The notes beneath the pieces were generated by a model. That model made no database searches. It saw only the letters and a program-made list of their open reading frames with translations, and was not told where the DNA came from. DNA of 64,000 bases, from positions 62,001 to 126,000 of the forward strand of contig NZ_JRHH01000004.1 of the NCBI RefSeq assembly GCF_000757385.1, in the 5' to 3' direction. Within the stretch, counting starts at the first letter, position 1, and each line of letters begins with the position of its first letter. This stretch comes from Flavobacterium aquatile LMG 4008 = ATCC 11947. GTDB lineage: Bacteria > Bacteroidota > Bacteroidia > Flavobacteriales > Flavobacteriaceae. The translations under genes were made by a program, and so were the position numbers. Below, in pieces: positions 7,911-17,547 of this stretch.

Positions 7911-10217
7911 ATGATAAGTAATTTTAAAAATAGCGAAGTTCAAGAACATTCAAATTATGTTAACCAGTCGGAATTATATAATTTTTCTGCTCTGGATGCA
8001 TTAAATTCTAACATTGCTGTAATAAATAGTGATGGTCTTATCATTAAAGTCAATAAAGCGTGGAAGGATTTTGGTAGAAATAATGGAGCCAATATTTTTG
8101 CCACAGAAGAAGGCGCTAATTATTTTGACGTTTGCAAAATTGAAGATTGCAGTAATAACGATTTTGCATTACAAGCTTTAATTGGAATAAAAGAGGTTAT
8201 TAATAGAGAAGCAGAAGAGTTTTATCTAGAGTATCCTTGCAATTCTGCCACTAAAAAAAGAAGTTTTTACATGCGCGTAAAGCGAATTGAAAATAATCTG
8301 GGTTTAGTGTTAATTGAACATAACGATATTACCGAACATAAAGAAGCTGAAAAGAAACTAAACAAAACAGAAAATGCTTTAGTTAAAACGGTTTCAAGCT
8401 ATAATAAAACGATCGATTCTTCGGTAGATATTATTTGTTCTTTTAATGAAAAAGGAAAGTTTGTTAACATTAATGAATCTTCATTTAAAACTTTAGGTTA
8501 TCAGCCTAAAGAGCTTGTTGGTAAGAACTTTCTCGACTTTACATTAAATGAAGATAGAGAGAAAACCTTAGTTTCGTTTTTAGGTATTAAAAACGGTGTT
8601 TCTGTAATATTATTTGAAAATCGATTTCACCATAAAAATGGGTCGGTAGTGCATATATTTTGGTCGGCCAAATGGGATAAAAAGAGTAAGACTGTCTATT
8701 GCATTGGAAGAGATGAAACCGATAAAAAGAATTTGGAAAAAGCTGTTCTTGTTGAAAGACAGCGTTTCATGGATTTATATGAGCAATCTCCTTCGGTGAT
8801 GGGAATTTTAAAAGGCCCAAATCATGTATATGAAATGGCAAATCCACTTTGTCTAAAGTTGATTGGAAGAAGCAATATTATTGGAAAGTCAGTCAGAGAG
8901 GTTTTGCCCGAACTAGAATCGCAAGGTATATTTGAGCTTTTAGACAACGTTTACAATACAGGAATTACATTTTCGGCCAAAGAAATGCTAGTGAGATTTG
9001 ATTACAATGGAGACGGTAAATTGGTTGATAGATATCTAAATTATATTCACCAAGCGCATCGCGATAGTGCTGGTGAAATAGACGGAATATTATTTTTTGC
9101 AATTGATGTAACCGAGCAAGTTTTGTCACGGAATCAAATAGAAGAAAGCGAAAAAAAATACCGACAAATAGTTGAAACGGCACAAGAAGGAATCTGGATG
9201 ATTGATGAAAACAATAAAACAACGTTTGTAAATTCTAAAATGGCCGAAATATTAGAATATACACCGCAAGAAATGATTGGTAAAGATATCTTTTACTTTA
9301 TGACTGATAAAGTTAAAAAGAAAGCAGTAGAATTCTTGAAGCTTAATAAGGAAGAATACTATAATCATTTTATATTCAAATTCATTTCTAAATCGGGTAG
9401 TGTAGTTTGGACCACAATATCGGCCAATCCATTGTATGATGAAGATAATAAATATATTGGCGCGATGGCCATGGTGATGGATATTACCGAACGAAAAAGT
9501 AACGAAGAAAAATTAGAAATCCAAAATGCCGAATTGATAAAAGCCCATCTAGAACTTGACCGATTTGTATATAGTGTTTCACACGATTTAAGATCGCCTC
9601 TTACTTCTGTTCTCGGATTAATTTCATTTATTGAAGAAGAAACCCAAGAGCAAGACACACGTCAACACGCTCAAATGATTCGTAACAGCGTGAATAGATT
9701 GGATGAATTCATTAAAAACATTTTAAGCTATTCTAGAAATAACCGTGTCAATCTAAACATAGAACAGATTGCAATTAAGGAAACCATTCTGTCAATTGTC
9801 AATGCTCTAAAAAACAGCCACGAAGCACAAGAACTAGATTTTATTTTCGAATTTGCAGATGCACAACCATTTTTCTCCGATCAATTGCGAATCAATACCA
9901 TTTTAGAAAATTTAATTTCTAACGCAATTAAGCATCATATGAAAGAAGAAGTTTATCGATTTATTAAAATAAGCACCTTCTTTTTAGACAATGAATTACA
10001 CATTACAATAGAAGACAATGGTGTTGGTATTGATGAAGAATACCACGATAAAATATTTGATATGTTTTACCGTGTATCTAGCGATACTGATGGAACCGGA
10101 ATAGGATTATATATCGTAAAAGACTCCATTAAGAATATACAAGGTACAATTACGATGAAATCCCAAAAAGGAGTAGGTACTATTTTCACAATAATCATTA
10201 ATAATTTAAAATCATGA
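7911..10217 (+). CDS. Multi-PAS sensor histidine kinase
   Basis: A 768-residue soluble kinase without membrane segments. Four PAS-type modules are visible at about residues 25-145, 165-280, 285-405 and 415-530, the last two ending in DVTEQV and DITERK. They are followed by HisKA with the phosphoacceptor His558 in SVSHDLRSPL, then an HATPase domain with N box (LENLISNAIKHH), DNGVGI and GTGIGLYIV. It overlaps the next receiver gene by 4 bases (ATGA), so the two proteins are translationally coupled and the receiver is its likely partner. Multiple PAS domains and no transmembrane helices suggest sensing of an internal small molecule, redox state or light; the ligand cannot be told. Confidence 0.95.
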   Translation: MISNFKNSEVQEHSNYVNQSELYNFSALDALNSNIAVINSDGLIIKVNKAWKDFGRNNGANIFATEEGANYFDVCKIEDCSNNDFALQALIGIKEVINREAEEFYLEYPCNSATKKRSFYMRVKRIENNLGLVLIEHNDITEHKEAEKKLNKTENALVKTVSSYNKTIDSSVDIICSFNEKGKFVNINESSFKTLGYQPKELVGKNFLDFTLNEDREKTLVSFLGIKNGVSVILFENRFHHKNGSVVHIFWSAKWDKKSKTVYCIGRDETDKKNLEKAVLVERQRFMDLYEQSPSVMGILKGPNHVYEMANPLCLKLIGRSNIIGKSVREVLPELESQGIFELLDNVYNTGITFSAKEMLVRFDYNGDGKLVDRYLNYIHQAHRDSAGEIDGILFFAIDVTEQVLSRNQIEESEKKYRQIVETAQEGIWMIDENNKTTFVNSKMAEILEYTPQEMIGKDIFYFMTDKVKKKAVEFLKLNKEEYYNHFIFKFISKSGSVVWTTISANPLYDEDNKYIGAMAMVMDITERKSNEEKLEIQNAELIKAHLELDRFVYSVSHDLRSPLTSVLGLISFIEEETQEQDTRQHAQMIRNSVNRLDEFIKNILSYSRNNRVNLNIEQIAIKETILSIVNALKNSHEAQELDFIFEFADAQPFFSDQLRINTILENLISNAIKHHMKEEVYRFIKISTFFLDNELHITIEDNGVGIDEEYHDKIFDMFYRVSSDTDGTGIGLYIVKDSIKNIQGTITMKSQKGVGTIFTIIINNLKS

Positions 10218-10624
10218 ATGAGCCAACCATTGCCAAGTTTGAAAACGTAATGATAATTGATGATAATGTTATCGATTTGTACATTGCTTCACGAATGATT
10301 ACAAAAAATAATTTTGGAAATAATGTCTTGACCTATTCCAAAGCACAAGATGCGTTAGACTATTTAAAGGACAACCAAGATAATGAAGCGGTTTTGCCTC
10401 AAATTATTTTTGTTGATATTTACATGCCTATCATGTCTGGTTTCGAATTTTTAACGTCCTATAATGCACTTCCAGAAAAGCTTAAAAATTATTGTCATGT
10501 ATATGTAATATCATCTACAATTGATGATTATGATATTATTCGTGCGAGTACCGATGTCAATATTATTTCATTTCAAGTAAAACCTATAACAAAAGATTTT
10601 TTAGATAAAATAAAACAACACTAA
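10214..10624 (+). CDS. Single-domain response regulator
   Basis: A 136-residue stand-alone receiver of the CheY/Rcp1 type. Seen: the acidic pair in MIIDDN (Asp16-Asp17), phosphoacceptor Asp68 in FVDIYMP, SSTIDD at the switch Ser/Thr position, and the conserved Lys in QVKPI. There is no output domain, so it acts by protein contact or as a phosphate relay. The start overlaps the kinase stop (ATGA). Last gene of the three-gene operon that begins with the LytTR regulator. Confidence 0.93.
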   Translation: MNEPTIAKFENVMIIDDNVIDLYIASRMITKNNFGNNVLTYSKAQDALDYLKDNQDNEAVLPQIIFVDIYMPIMSGFEFLTSYNALPEKLKNYCHVYVISSTIDDYDIIRASTDVNIISFQVKPITKDFLDKIKQH

Positions 10625-10813
10625 TTCCATTCATTTTTATTATAAATTGTTTAATGTTTAAGTAGCATAAATTTTAAAATATCCTTATTTAATCAGTTGT
10701 TCTCTGTTAAAACCACTTGTTACTTAGGAATATGAAGTTAAACAAAAAATAGTGTTATTTGTTTATCATTAGTCTAGATTTTAAGAATGGTTCTATAATT
10801 AGAATACTTAATC

Positions 10814-11056
10814 ATGAATAGAAAAATCACAACAAGTTTTATTAAAAAAATATATATAGTACTAGCATTTGGTATTGTGTTTAAGCATTTCTACTTAGTT
10901 ACAAATGGGTTAGATAATAAACTAGTAGCTGGTATAATTAAGCCCACACAGGTTTCAATAGATTACTTTACAAATAGTATAGTAGCAATTATAATGATTT
11001 TGAGTTTTTTTTATTTTTTGTATAATGTTAAATTTAGAATACGTTCAATACGTTAG
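10814..11056 (+). CDS. Small membrane protein, unknown
   Basis: An 80-residue, basic protein with two predicted membrane helices (about residues 12-30 and 55-70), a short polar loop and a C-terminal Arg-rich tail (KFRIRSIR). I do not recognise it. It is followed by a strong terminator, which supports it as a real transcription unit, but codon content is AT-driven and length is small, so a chance ORF is possible. Confidence 0.5.
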   Translation: MNRKITTSFIKKIYIVLAFGIVFKHFYLVTNGLDNKLVAGIIKPTQVSIDYFTNSIVAIIMILSFFYFLYNVKFRIRSIR

Positions 11057-11111
11057 ATGTAATTATGACTAAGGGGTTTATTGTAATTATATTCTAGATT
11101 TTGAACGTTTT

Positions 11112-11164
11112 AAGGTTGCTCATAATTTTTCAATTCATTTGAAGATTATTTGCAACCTTTTTTT
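11112..11164 (+). terminator. Long hairpin terminator
   Basis: Outer arms AAGGTTGC and GCAACCTT enclose further pairing (ATAAT with ATTAT, TTCAA with TTGAA) around a TTCA loop, followed by seven T. It ends the unit holding the 80-residue membrane protein. Confidence 0.75.
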
Positions 11165-11242
11165 ATTTCAAATAAAAATTCTAGCAAATTCAATACCTAT
11201 AAACTGAATCTACTAGAATTTTAGAATTGTTATTTGTTTGGA

Positions 11243-12298
11243 TTATTCTTTCAACGAAGCCATATCTATTACAAATCTATAGCGAACATCACTTTTCAGC
11301 ATTCTTTCATAGGCTTCATTGATGTCTTGCATTTTAATAATTTCAATTTCAGATACAATGTTATGCTTACCGCAAAAATCTAGCATTTCTTGTGTTTCTG
11401 CAATACCGCCAATTACCGAACCAGCAACTGCTTTTCGACCTAAAATCATTGGAACCGTTTGCAACATTGGTTCCAACGCACCAAGATAACCCACCAAGAC
11501 CAAAGTACCGCTTATTCCCAAAGTAGCAATATACGGATTGATATCATGAACATAAGGAACAGTATCAATAATTACATCAAATTTCCCAGCAACAGACTTC
11601 ATCTGATTATCGTCTGTAGAAATAATTACAGCATCTGCACCAAGATCTAGAGCATCTTTTTCTTTATCTGGAGTTCTAGAAAACAGAGTAACCTCAGCAC
11701 CAAGTCCTTTAGCCAATTTAATAGCCATATGACCTAATCCTCCAAGACCAACAACAGCCACTTTACTTCCTTTAGTAACCTTCCAATGTCGCAATGGCGA
11801 CCAAGTAGTAATTCCAGCACACAATAAGGGTGCAACGGCAGCCAAATCTAAATTGGTTGGCACTTTCAAAACAAAATGCTCCTCCACAACCACTTTTTCA
11901 GAATAACCACCATAAGTCATACCACCAAGATGTTTGTCAGGCGAATTGTAAGTTCCGGTAAAACCAGTTAAGCAATATTGCTCTAAATCTTTTTTACAGC
12001 TATCACAAGTGTGACATGAATCTACAATACAACCAACACCAGCCAAATCACCAACTTTAAAGTTAGTTACCTCACTACCAACGCTAGTAACTCGTCCCAC
12101 AATTTCGTGTCCAGGAACAGCAGGATAGGAGGTAAATCCCCAATCGTTTCTTGCAGTATGCAAATCAGAGTGGCAAACACCACAATACAAAATATCAATT
12201 TCAATATCTTTTGCGCCAATCGCTCTGCGCTCAATAGTCATTTCCAGTAAAGGTGCATCGGTAGCTTGGGTACCAAATGCTTTTGTATGTGTAGCCAT
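11243..12298 (-). CDS. Zinc NAD(P)-dependent alcohol dehydrogenase
   Basis: A 351-residue medium-chain dehydrogenase of the YahK/cinnamyl-alcohol-dehydrogenase group, reducing aldehydes with NADPH. Catalytic zinc ligands are seen in GVCHSDLH (Cys40) and PGHEIVG (His), structural zinc ligands in the cluster CHTCDSCKKDLEQYC, and the Rossmann motif GLGGLGHMAIK at about residue 183. Full family length. The N-terminal THTKAFGTQ is typical. The gene stands alone, with no paired regulator. Cofactor preference is inferred from the family. Confidence 0.93.
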   Translation of the reverse strand: MATHTKAFGTQATDAPLLEMTIERRAIGAKDIEIDILYCGVCHSDLHTARNDWGFTSYPAVPGHEIVGRVTSVGSEVTNFKVGDLAGVGCIVDSCHTCDSCKKDLEQYCLTGFTGTYNSPDKHLGGMTYGGYSEKVVVEEHFVLKVPTNLDLAAVAPLLCAGITTWSPLRHWKVTKGSKVAVVGLGGLGHMAIKLAKGLGAEVTLFSRTPDKEKDALDLGADAVIISTDDNQMKSVAGKFDVIIDTVPYVHDINPYIATLGISGTLVLVGYLGALEPMLQTVPMILGRKAVAGSVIGGIAETQEMLDFCGKHNIVSEIEIIKMQDINEAYERMLKSDVRYRFVIDMASLKE

Positions 12299-12419
12299 GT
12301 TATCTAAAGTTAAGGGTTTAATGAAGTGCTAATTTACGATACTTTATCGTTTTATAAATCCAACAAGCATTAAAATGATGTTAAGGTTTAAACAATAGCA
12401 AAGTGGAATGGATGGATGG

Positions 12420-12498
12420 TTTGATTGGATGGCGTGATTAGCTAGTGTGATTACTGCGGACTCGAGAGCTTTGCTCGAACTGGCGAAGCAATGACAAA
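12420..12498 (-). repeat. Dispersed repeat copies, minus orientation
   Basis: Read on the minus strand this holds GTCATTGCTTCGCCAGTTCG and AGCAAAGCTCTCGAGTCCGC, the long form of the repeat found at 13137-13236, followed by a more diverged tail of the same spacer type (CCGCAGTAATCACAC...). It directly follows the stop of the GIY-YIG gene, so the gene sits between oppositely oriented repeats. Confidence 0.8.
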
Positions 12499-12505
12499 AA
12501 CTAGA

Positions 12506-12844
12506 CTATTCAGTCTTCACAAAACGATCATTTAAAAACTCAAAATTCTCATTAAAAGAACGAATAAGTTCTAATTTTCTATCTCTATTCCAACTTTTCA
12601 ATTCCTTTTCCCTGTCAATGGCAAGTTGCACCCAAGAAAACTTTTCATAATAAACCAGAAATTCAAGGTTGTATCTAGAAGCAAAAGTCTTAATTCCTTT
12701 TTCAATATTTTCTTTATGCTGTTTTAATCTTACACCCAAATTATTAGTCATCCCAATGTAGTAAGTCGACCTATGTTTATTAGTAATTATATAAACATAA
12801 AAGGTGTAAGATCCTTCGTTATATTCAATCATAGTATTGTTCAT
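12506..12844 (-). CDS. GIY-YIG nuclease family protein
   Basis: A 112-residue single-domain GIY-YIG protein. Seen: FYVYIITNKHRSTYYIGMT (the GIY and YIG strands), the catalytic Arg in NNLGVRLKQH and the Glu region IDREKELKSWNRDRKLELI. Family members of this size are frequent in Bacteroidetes; their cellular role is poorly known. No regulator or partner gene is adjacent. What stands out is its placement inside a cluster of GTCATTCC repeats, which runs inverted on its two sides and suggests a link between gene and repeats, much as REP sequences associate with their transposase-like proteins. The link is inference. Confidence 0.88.
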   Translation of the reverse strand: MNNTMIEYNEGSYTFYVYIITNKHRSTYYIGMTNNLGVRLKQHKENIEKGIKTFASRYNLEFLVYYEKFSWVQLAIDREKELKSWNRDRKLELIRSFNENFEFLNDRFVKTE

Positions 12845-12883
12845 GGCGTTTAATTTATATTTTATAACTTATACTTTTATTAT

Positions 12884-13355
12884 GTCATTCCAACCCATTT
12901 TGTCATTCCGCAGGAATCACACCAGTCACTCACACCTAGTTTTTCATTCCGCAGGAATCTCACTCGTCACTCACACAATCAACTCCACAATCCATCCCAC
13001 ACAGTTTGTCATTCCGTAGGAATCTCACATGTCACTAACACAATCAACTCCAAAATCTATCCCACATAGTTTGTCATTCCGCAGGAATCTCACTCGTCAC
13101 AAACACAATCAATTCCACAATCCATCCCACACAGTTTGTCATTGCTTCGCCAGTTCGAGCAAAGCTCTCGAGTCCGCAGGAATCAGTTTGTCATTGCTTC
13201 GCCAGTTTGAGCAAAGCTCTCGAGTCCGCAGGAATCTCACTCGCCACTCAATCAATCAATTCCACAATACATCCCAAAAAGTTTGTCATTCCGCAGGAAT
13301 CTCACTCGTCACTAACACAATCAATTCCACAATCCATCCCACACAGTTTGTCCAA
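12884..13355 (+). repeat. Cluster of GTCATTCC repeats
   Basis: Eight or so units of GTCATTCCGCAGGAATC separated by a related spacer (TCACTCGTCACTAACACAAT then CAATTCCACAATCCATCCCA) with a period near 65 bases. The core is a palindrome, ATTCC-GCA-GGAAT. Two units (13137-13184 and 13190-13236) are a long form in which about 30 bases with their own hairpin (TCGAG...CTCGA) are inserted after CATT. ORFs here are translations of the repeat and not genes. Confidence 0.85.
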
Positions 13356-13372
13356 GAAACTTTTTTTAAATT

Positions 13373-16246
13373 TTAAGCCACCATCCCTTTTACAAAAACC
13401 TCTACAAACTCCTTCATCTTCGAAATAATTCGTTCACCAATTACTCTTGCTTGCAGAATACTTGGTCTATTGTCTAAACATTGGAATACTTCATCTTTTA
13501 TCGGTTCTCTACCGCTGTAGATATAAGCATCAATTAAGGCTTTGAATTGAGCTTTGTCTAAATGTTCGTCTTCACATAGTTTGCCTAATGCTAGTACTTT
13601 TTGCTCTTGCCAGAATTTTTCAAACTCATCGTTAACTCTATCGGCATCCTTTATATTTGGTAAGTTCTCGTCAATAAACTTCTGAATCAATTCTCGCTTA
13701 CTTCTCAATTGGATGTCACCACCTAACAAATCCATAATGGCTTTGCGTTGTGCTTTGGCATCTGAAGTGTTTGCACCTTTTAGTTGTGAAAGCAATTTCA
13801 AGATATACGCTACATTGATTTGGTCTCGGTGTATTAATTCCAATTCAAAATCTATGTCGTCTAGAATCGATGTCTTTTGTTTTTGATTGTCTTGTTTTAC
13901 TTTTTGGTACAAATCCAAGTATTTGCTTTTGTAGTCTTCAAACTCTTGCTCATCAATTTGTAAATCCTCCCAATCAAAATCAGCGTATGATTGCAACACA
14001 TTCATATTTCGCAACAATTTTCTAAACGCTTGCACAAAAAGCGCTTCGGCATCTTCGGTTTCTAAATCGTTTACGCTTTGGTAAGTAGGAGTGATGTCTC
14101 GCAACTCTTTTAAAGCTTCTTCAAACTTCTCCGCTATTTTTTCATAATCGGGCATTGTAGCTACCTCGATTGCATCTTTATTTGAGAACAAAGTAATGGC
14201 ATCATCAGTAGCTTTTTTCAAATTTCTAAACGCTAAAATATTACCTTGCGATTTTTGTTCTCCCAATATTCTGTTTGTTCTCGAATAGGCTTGAATCAAT
14301 CCGTGTTGCTTTAAGTTCTTATCCACATACAAAGTGTTCACTTTCTTAGCATCAAAACCCGTAAGCATCATATTCACGACAATAACCAAATCCAATCCGT
14401 CTTTCTCGTAGTTGAAACTTTCTTTTTCTCGATCTTTCAATCGTTGGCTTATGTTCTTGAAATAGTTTTCAAATTGCTTACTGTCTTTGGTCGAAAAACT
14501 TGTGCCATACATTTTGTTGTAATCAACTATATAGCTGTCTAATTTATCACGACTATGACTTGATTGATATTTGCTGCTTGGTTCAGCAGCCATATAAAAA
14601 TCAGTATCTTCTGGCAAATAATCTTGTGCTTCGTCTGAATCTTCATTGGAGCCATAAGTAAAAATAGTAGCAATTCGTAAATCGTGTAATCCAGCTTCTT
14701 TCTTTTGTTGGAAGAAATCATAATATTGAAACACGTTGTCAATACTACTCACAGCCAACAAAGCTGAATACTCTTTCTCAAAAGTCTTTTGCTTGTGGTA
14801 AGCTATAATATAATCTACAATTTTTTCAATTCGTTTTGCCGAATTGAGTACTTCTTGTTTGTCAATATCTTCAACTTCTATATCTATAAAAGTGTTGCTT
14901 TTGTTTTTATATTTTCCAATGTATTCAATCCCGAAACGCAATACGTTTTGGTCTCTAATGGCATCGGTAATAACATATTTATGCAAACAATTACCAAACA
15001 AATCTTTGGTAGTACGTTTACCCAATTCGTTTTTAGAAGCATTCTCCGCAAATATCGGTGTGCCTGTAAAACCAATCAATTGGCTTTTATCAAAGAATTT
15101 GGTAATGCGTTCGTGCGTTTCTCCAAACTGCGAACGATGACATTCATCAAAGATGAAGACTATCTTTTTATGACGCAACGATTCTATTTTTCCTGCAAAG
15201 CGTTCCGATACTGCATTGTTCAATTTCTGTATTGTCGTTAAAACCAACTTGGTATTATCGGTCAATTGATTGACTAACGATTGGGTATTATCCGTAACAT
15301 CAACACTGTCTTTCTTGAATGCATTGAACTCGGTCATGGTTTGATAATCCAAATCTTTTCTGTCTACTACAAAAACCACTTTGTAAACTTCAGGCAAATC
15401 CATTACAATCTGACTTGCTTTGAATGAAGTAAGCGTTTTCCCCGAACCTGTGGTATGCCAGATATAAGCATTATCATTAGAGTTTTTAACCTGATGAATA
15501 ATAGCTTCGGTAGCAAAATATTGATAAGGTCGCAACACCATCATCACCTTATGGGTTTCATTTATCACAATATAATGTGCTATCATTTTACCCAAATGAT
15601 TCGGATTTAAAAAGGATGCTGCAAACTCTGGTAATTCTGTAGTAATTTTATTGGTTGAATCCGCCCAAAAGAACGTTTGTTTTACCGATTGCAATTTGTT
15701 GTTGGCTAAATATTTAGTATTAACACCATTACTAATCACAAACAACTGCACATATTGAAACAATCCATGATTGCTCCAAAACGATTGATTTTGATAGCGA
15801 TTGATTTGGTTAAAAGCTTCTTTAATTTCAATACCCGAGCGTTTTAATTCTATTTGTACCAAAGGCAAACCATTCACCAATAGCGTAACATCATAACGGT
15901 TTTTATAACTACCTTCTTGACTGATTTGATTGGTAACTTGATACAAGTTTTGATTCCAATCTTCGGTATTAAAAAAGCGCACATAAAACGAAGTACCATC
16001 TTCTTTGGTTAATTGAAAACGGTCACGTAGCATTTTGGCTTTTTCAAACACATTCCCTTTAGCCAAATGATTCAAAATAGCATCAAACTCTTTAGCTGTA
16101 AAGGTGGTGTCATTAAAAACCTCCAATTGCTGTTGCAAATTAGCCACCAATGCCGAACCATCAGCAATAGTTACCAATGCATAGCCCAATCCAACCAATT
16201 GCTGGATTAAATTACGTTCTAATTGTGCTTCTGATTGGTGTCCCAT
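13373..16246 (-). CDS. hsdR: Type I restriction enzyme, R subunit
   Basis: A 957-residue motor-nuclease subunit of a type I restriction-modification system; it translocates and cuts DNA lacking the HsdM modification. Seen: N-terminal PD-(D/E)xK nuclease (Asp119, Glu133-Leu-Lys135 in YDVTLLVNGLPLVQIELKRSG), Walker A TTGSGKT at 265-271, Walker B DECHRSQFG, helicase motif GFTGTP and the later motif MMLTGFDAKKVNTLYVDK, then a helical C-terminal domain. Its ATG overlaps the stop of the upstream 199-residue gene by one base (TAATG), so translation is coupled. It is separated from hsdS by four non-hsd genes. Confidence 0.97.
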   Translation of the reverse strand: MGHQSEAQLERNLIQQLVGLGYALVTIADGSALVANLQQQLEVFNDTTFTAKEFDAILNHLAKGNVFEKAKMLRDRFQLTKEDGTSFYVRFFNTEDWNQNLYQVTNQISQEGSYKNRYDVTLLVNGLPLVQIELKRSGIEIKEAFNQINRYQNQSFWSNHGLFQYVQLFVISNGVNTKYLANNKLQSVKQTFFWADSTNKITTELPEFAASFLNPNHLGKMIAHYIVINETHKVMMVLRPYQYFATEAIIHQVKNSNDNAYIWHTTGSGKTLTSFKASQIVMDLPEVYKVVFVVDRKDLDYQTMTEFNAFKKDSVDVTDNTQSLVNQLTDNTKLVLTTIQKLNNAVSERFAGKIESLRHKKIVFIFDECHRSQFGETHERITKFFDKSQLIGFTGTPIFAENASKNELGKRTTKDLFGNCLHKYVITDAIRDQNVLRFGIEYIGKYKNKSNTFIDIEVEDIDKQEVLNSAKRIEKIVDYIIAYHKQKTFEKEYSALLAVSSIDNVFQYYDFFQQKKEAGLHDLRIATIFTYGSNEDSDEAQDYLPEDTDFYMAAEPSSKYQSSHSRDKLDSYIVDYNKMYGTSFSTKDSKQFENYFKNISQRLKDREKESFNYEKDGLDLVIVVNMMLTGFDAKKVNTLYVDKNLKQHGLIQAYSRTNRILGEQKSQGNILAFRNLKKATDDAITLFSNKDAIEVATMPDYEKIAEKFEEALKELRDITPTYQSVNDLETEDAEALFVQAFRKLLRNMNVLQSYADFDWEDLQIDEQEFEDYKSKYLDLYQKVKQDNQKQKTSILDDIDFELELIHRDQINVAYILKLLSQLKGANTSDAKAQRKAIMDLLGGDIQLRSKRELIQKFIDENLPNIKDADRVNDEFEKFWQEQKVLALGKLCEDEHLDKAQFKALIDAYIYSGREPIKDEVFQCLDNRPSILQARVIGERIISKMKEFVEVFVKGMVA

Positions 16247-16845
16247 TAAACAGTCTTTTCTTTGTATTTAAAATTCACATCGTATTTTTTGCAATAGTTT
16301 TCGAAATCTTTTAATTTTTCAATGGCACTTTCCTCATCAAAAAAGTCATTTAACAAATAACTTTTGAAAAGCATTGCTTTATCTTCCGAAATCTTTTGAC
16401 CTTCGCTCTCTAATATAAAATTTTCTTGGTCCCAATTTACTCCCCAACCATCCCAAGTGTTTTTGCCAACCACAAAAATCAATTTTGTTTTAGAATTTTC
16501 AACACTATCATAGGCACTTACTTTCGTTTTGCTAATTTTAGTTTCTTTATTTTTTTGAAAATATCCAGTATCATTAACTAAAAAAACCGCAAAGGCAATT
16601 TTATCTTTAGTAACAAAGTTGAATTCATAAAAATACATATTTAACCAATCCCAAGCCCATGAGTTTAATCTTCCTCTACCATTATTGGGACTAGCATTGC
16701 TGAATTTTGGATAACCACCATTATACGCATAGTTGAAAGAACTTCCAATAAACCCTATTAAGTCTAAAACCCTAGTTTGATAGTCAAATAACAGACGATA
16801 GGCTTTACGTACTTCTTGTAATGTATTATTTATGTTTTGTTGCAT
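16246..16845 (-). CDS. Unknown protein coupled to hsdR
   Basis: A 199-residue soluble protein of no family I recognise. It begins with a helical segment (NNTLQEVRKAYRLLFDYQTRVLDLIGFIG), then an aromatic-rich part (FNYAYNGGYPKFSN, LNSWAWDWLNMYFYEFNF), beta-rich middle and charged C-terminus. There is no signal peptide and no visible nuclease motif. Its start overlaps the upstream PD-(D/E)xK gene by 20 bases and its stop overlaps the hsdR start, so it is locked between them in translation. This suggests it works with the nuclease-like protein before it, for example as a partner or inhibitor; this is inference from context only. Confidence 0.8.
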   Translation of the reverse strand: MQQNINNTLQEVRKAYRLLFDYQTRVLDLIGFIGSSFNYAYNGGYPKFSNASPNNGRGRLNSWAWDWLNMYFYEFNFVTKDKIAFAVFLVNDTGYFQKNKETKISKTKVSAYDSVENSKTKLIFVVGKNTWDGWGVNWDQENFILESEGQKISEDKAMLFKSYLLNDFFDEESAIEKLKDFENYCKKYDVNFKYKEKTV

Positions 16846-17506
16846 AAGAAAATAGTTTTTCTAAAGGTTGAAGTTCTATTGATGATTTGATACTCAGATT
16901 TTTTAACCATCTTTTTTTATAGTACTGATGAAGACCAAAACCATTGATTGCATCTTCAAGAATACGATTATACGACGATAAAATAGTTAATCCGCTATTT
17001 TTGATTTTAGTATTCTCAGTATCTATTTGATCTAATAATCTTGTCCAGTTTGTTTTACAAATGATCACATTTTTATCCTTAAAAGAATAATCCAATTCAT
17101 CGTTGATGTGATGCAGACCTCCTAATTGTATAAAATATAAAGCTTTATCATCAGCTGCAAATTCATTGTAATAGGCTTGGATTTCATTTTTCATTTGATT
17201 GCCACTTTGCTGCTTTTCATTATGTCTTTTGGCTTCGATTAGTACATCAAATTCATTAAAGCGCAAAAACACATCGGGTTCCACAAAATTAGAATTGGTC
17301 GTATCTTTTGCTTTCCATTTATCCCAAAATGAAATAGATAACAAATCACCAGATGCTACTGGTAATTTGTCGTAATACAAAGAACGTTTAAGAATAGACC
17401 AAAACATTTCTGTAGGAAGGTATTTCAACGTATCAAAAACAACCGCTGTTAAGCTATCTTCACAAGTACCAAGATTACCTTTTCTTCTATGGAAATATGA
17501 AATCAT
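16826..17506 (-). CDS. PD-(D/E)xK nuclease-like protein in hsd operon
   Basis: A 226-residue protein with a PD-(D/E)xK signature: an upstream acidic residue in TCEDSLT (Glu16), then EPDVFLRFNEFDVLIEAKRHN with Asp78, Glu91 and Lys93 at the expected spacing on two strands. The rest is helical and does not match a family I can name. The preceding residues MISYFHRRKGNLGTCEDSLT resemble an opening helix that carries the first catalytic Glu. It overlaps the following 199-residue gene by 20 bases. Composition is more AT-rich than hsdM or hsdR, consistent with separate acquisition. Nuclease activity is inferred from residues only. Confidence 0.82.
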   Translation of the reverse strand: MISYFHRRKGNLGTCEDSLTAVVFDTLKYLPTEMFWSILKRSLYYDKLPVASGDLLSISFWDKWKAKDTTNSNFVEPDVFLRFNEFDVLIEAKRHNEKQQSGNQMKNEIQAYYNEFAADDKALYFIQLGGLHHINDELDYSFKDKNVIICKTNWTRLLDQIDTENTKIKNSGLTILSSYNRILEDAINGFGLHQYYKKRWLKNLSIKSSIELQPLEKLFSYATKHK

Positions 17507-17547
17507 TATTTTTTTTTATTTAAAATTAAACACGCATAACAGCTATA

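Noticed and set aside
12837..13428. Overlapping plus-strand ORFs rich in Ser, His and Thr
   Set aside because: They are translations of the tandem GTCATTCC repeats in several frames, with repeated peptide words and no independent coding signal.
14539..15241. ORFs antisense or out of frame within hsdR
   Set aside because: They are shadows of the well-supported hsdR frame.
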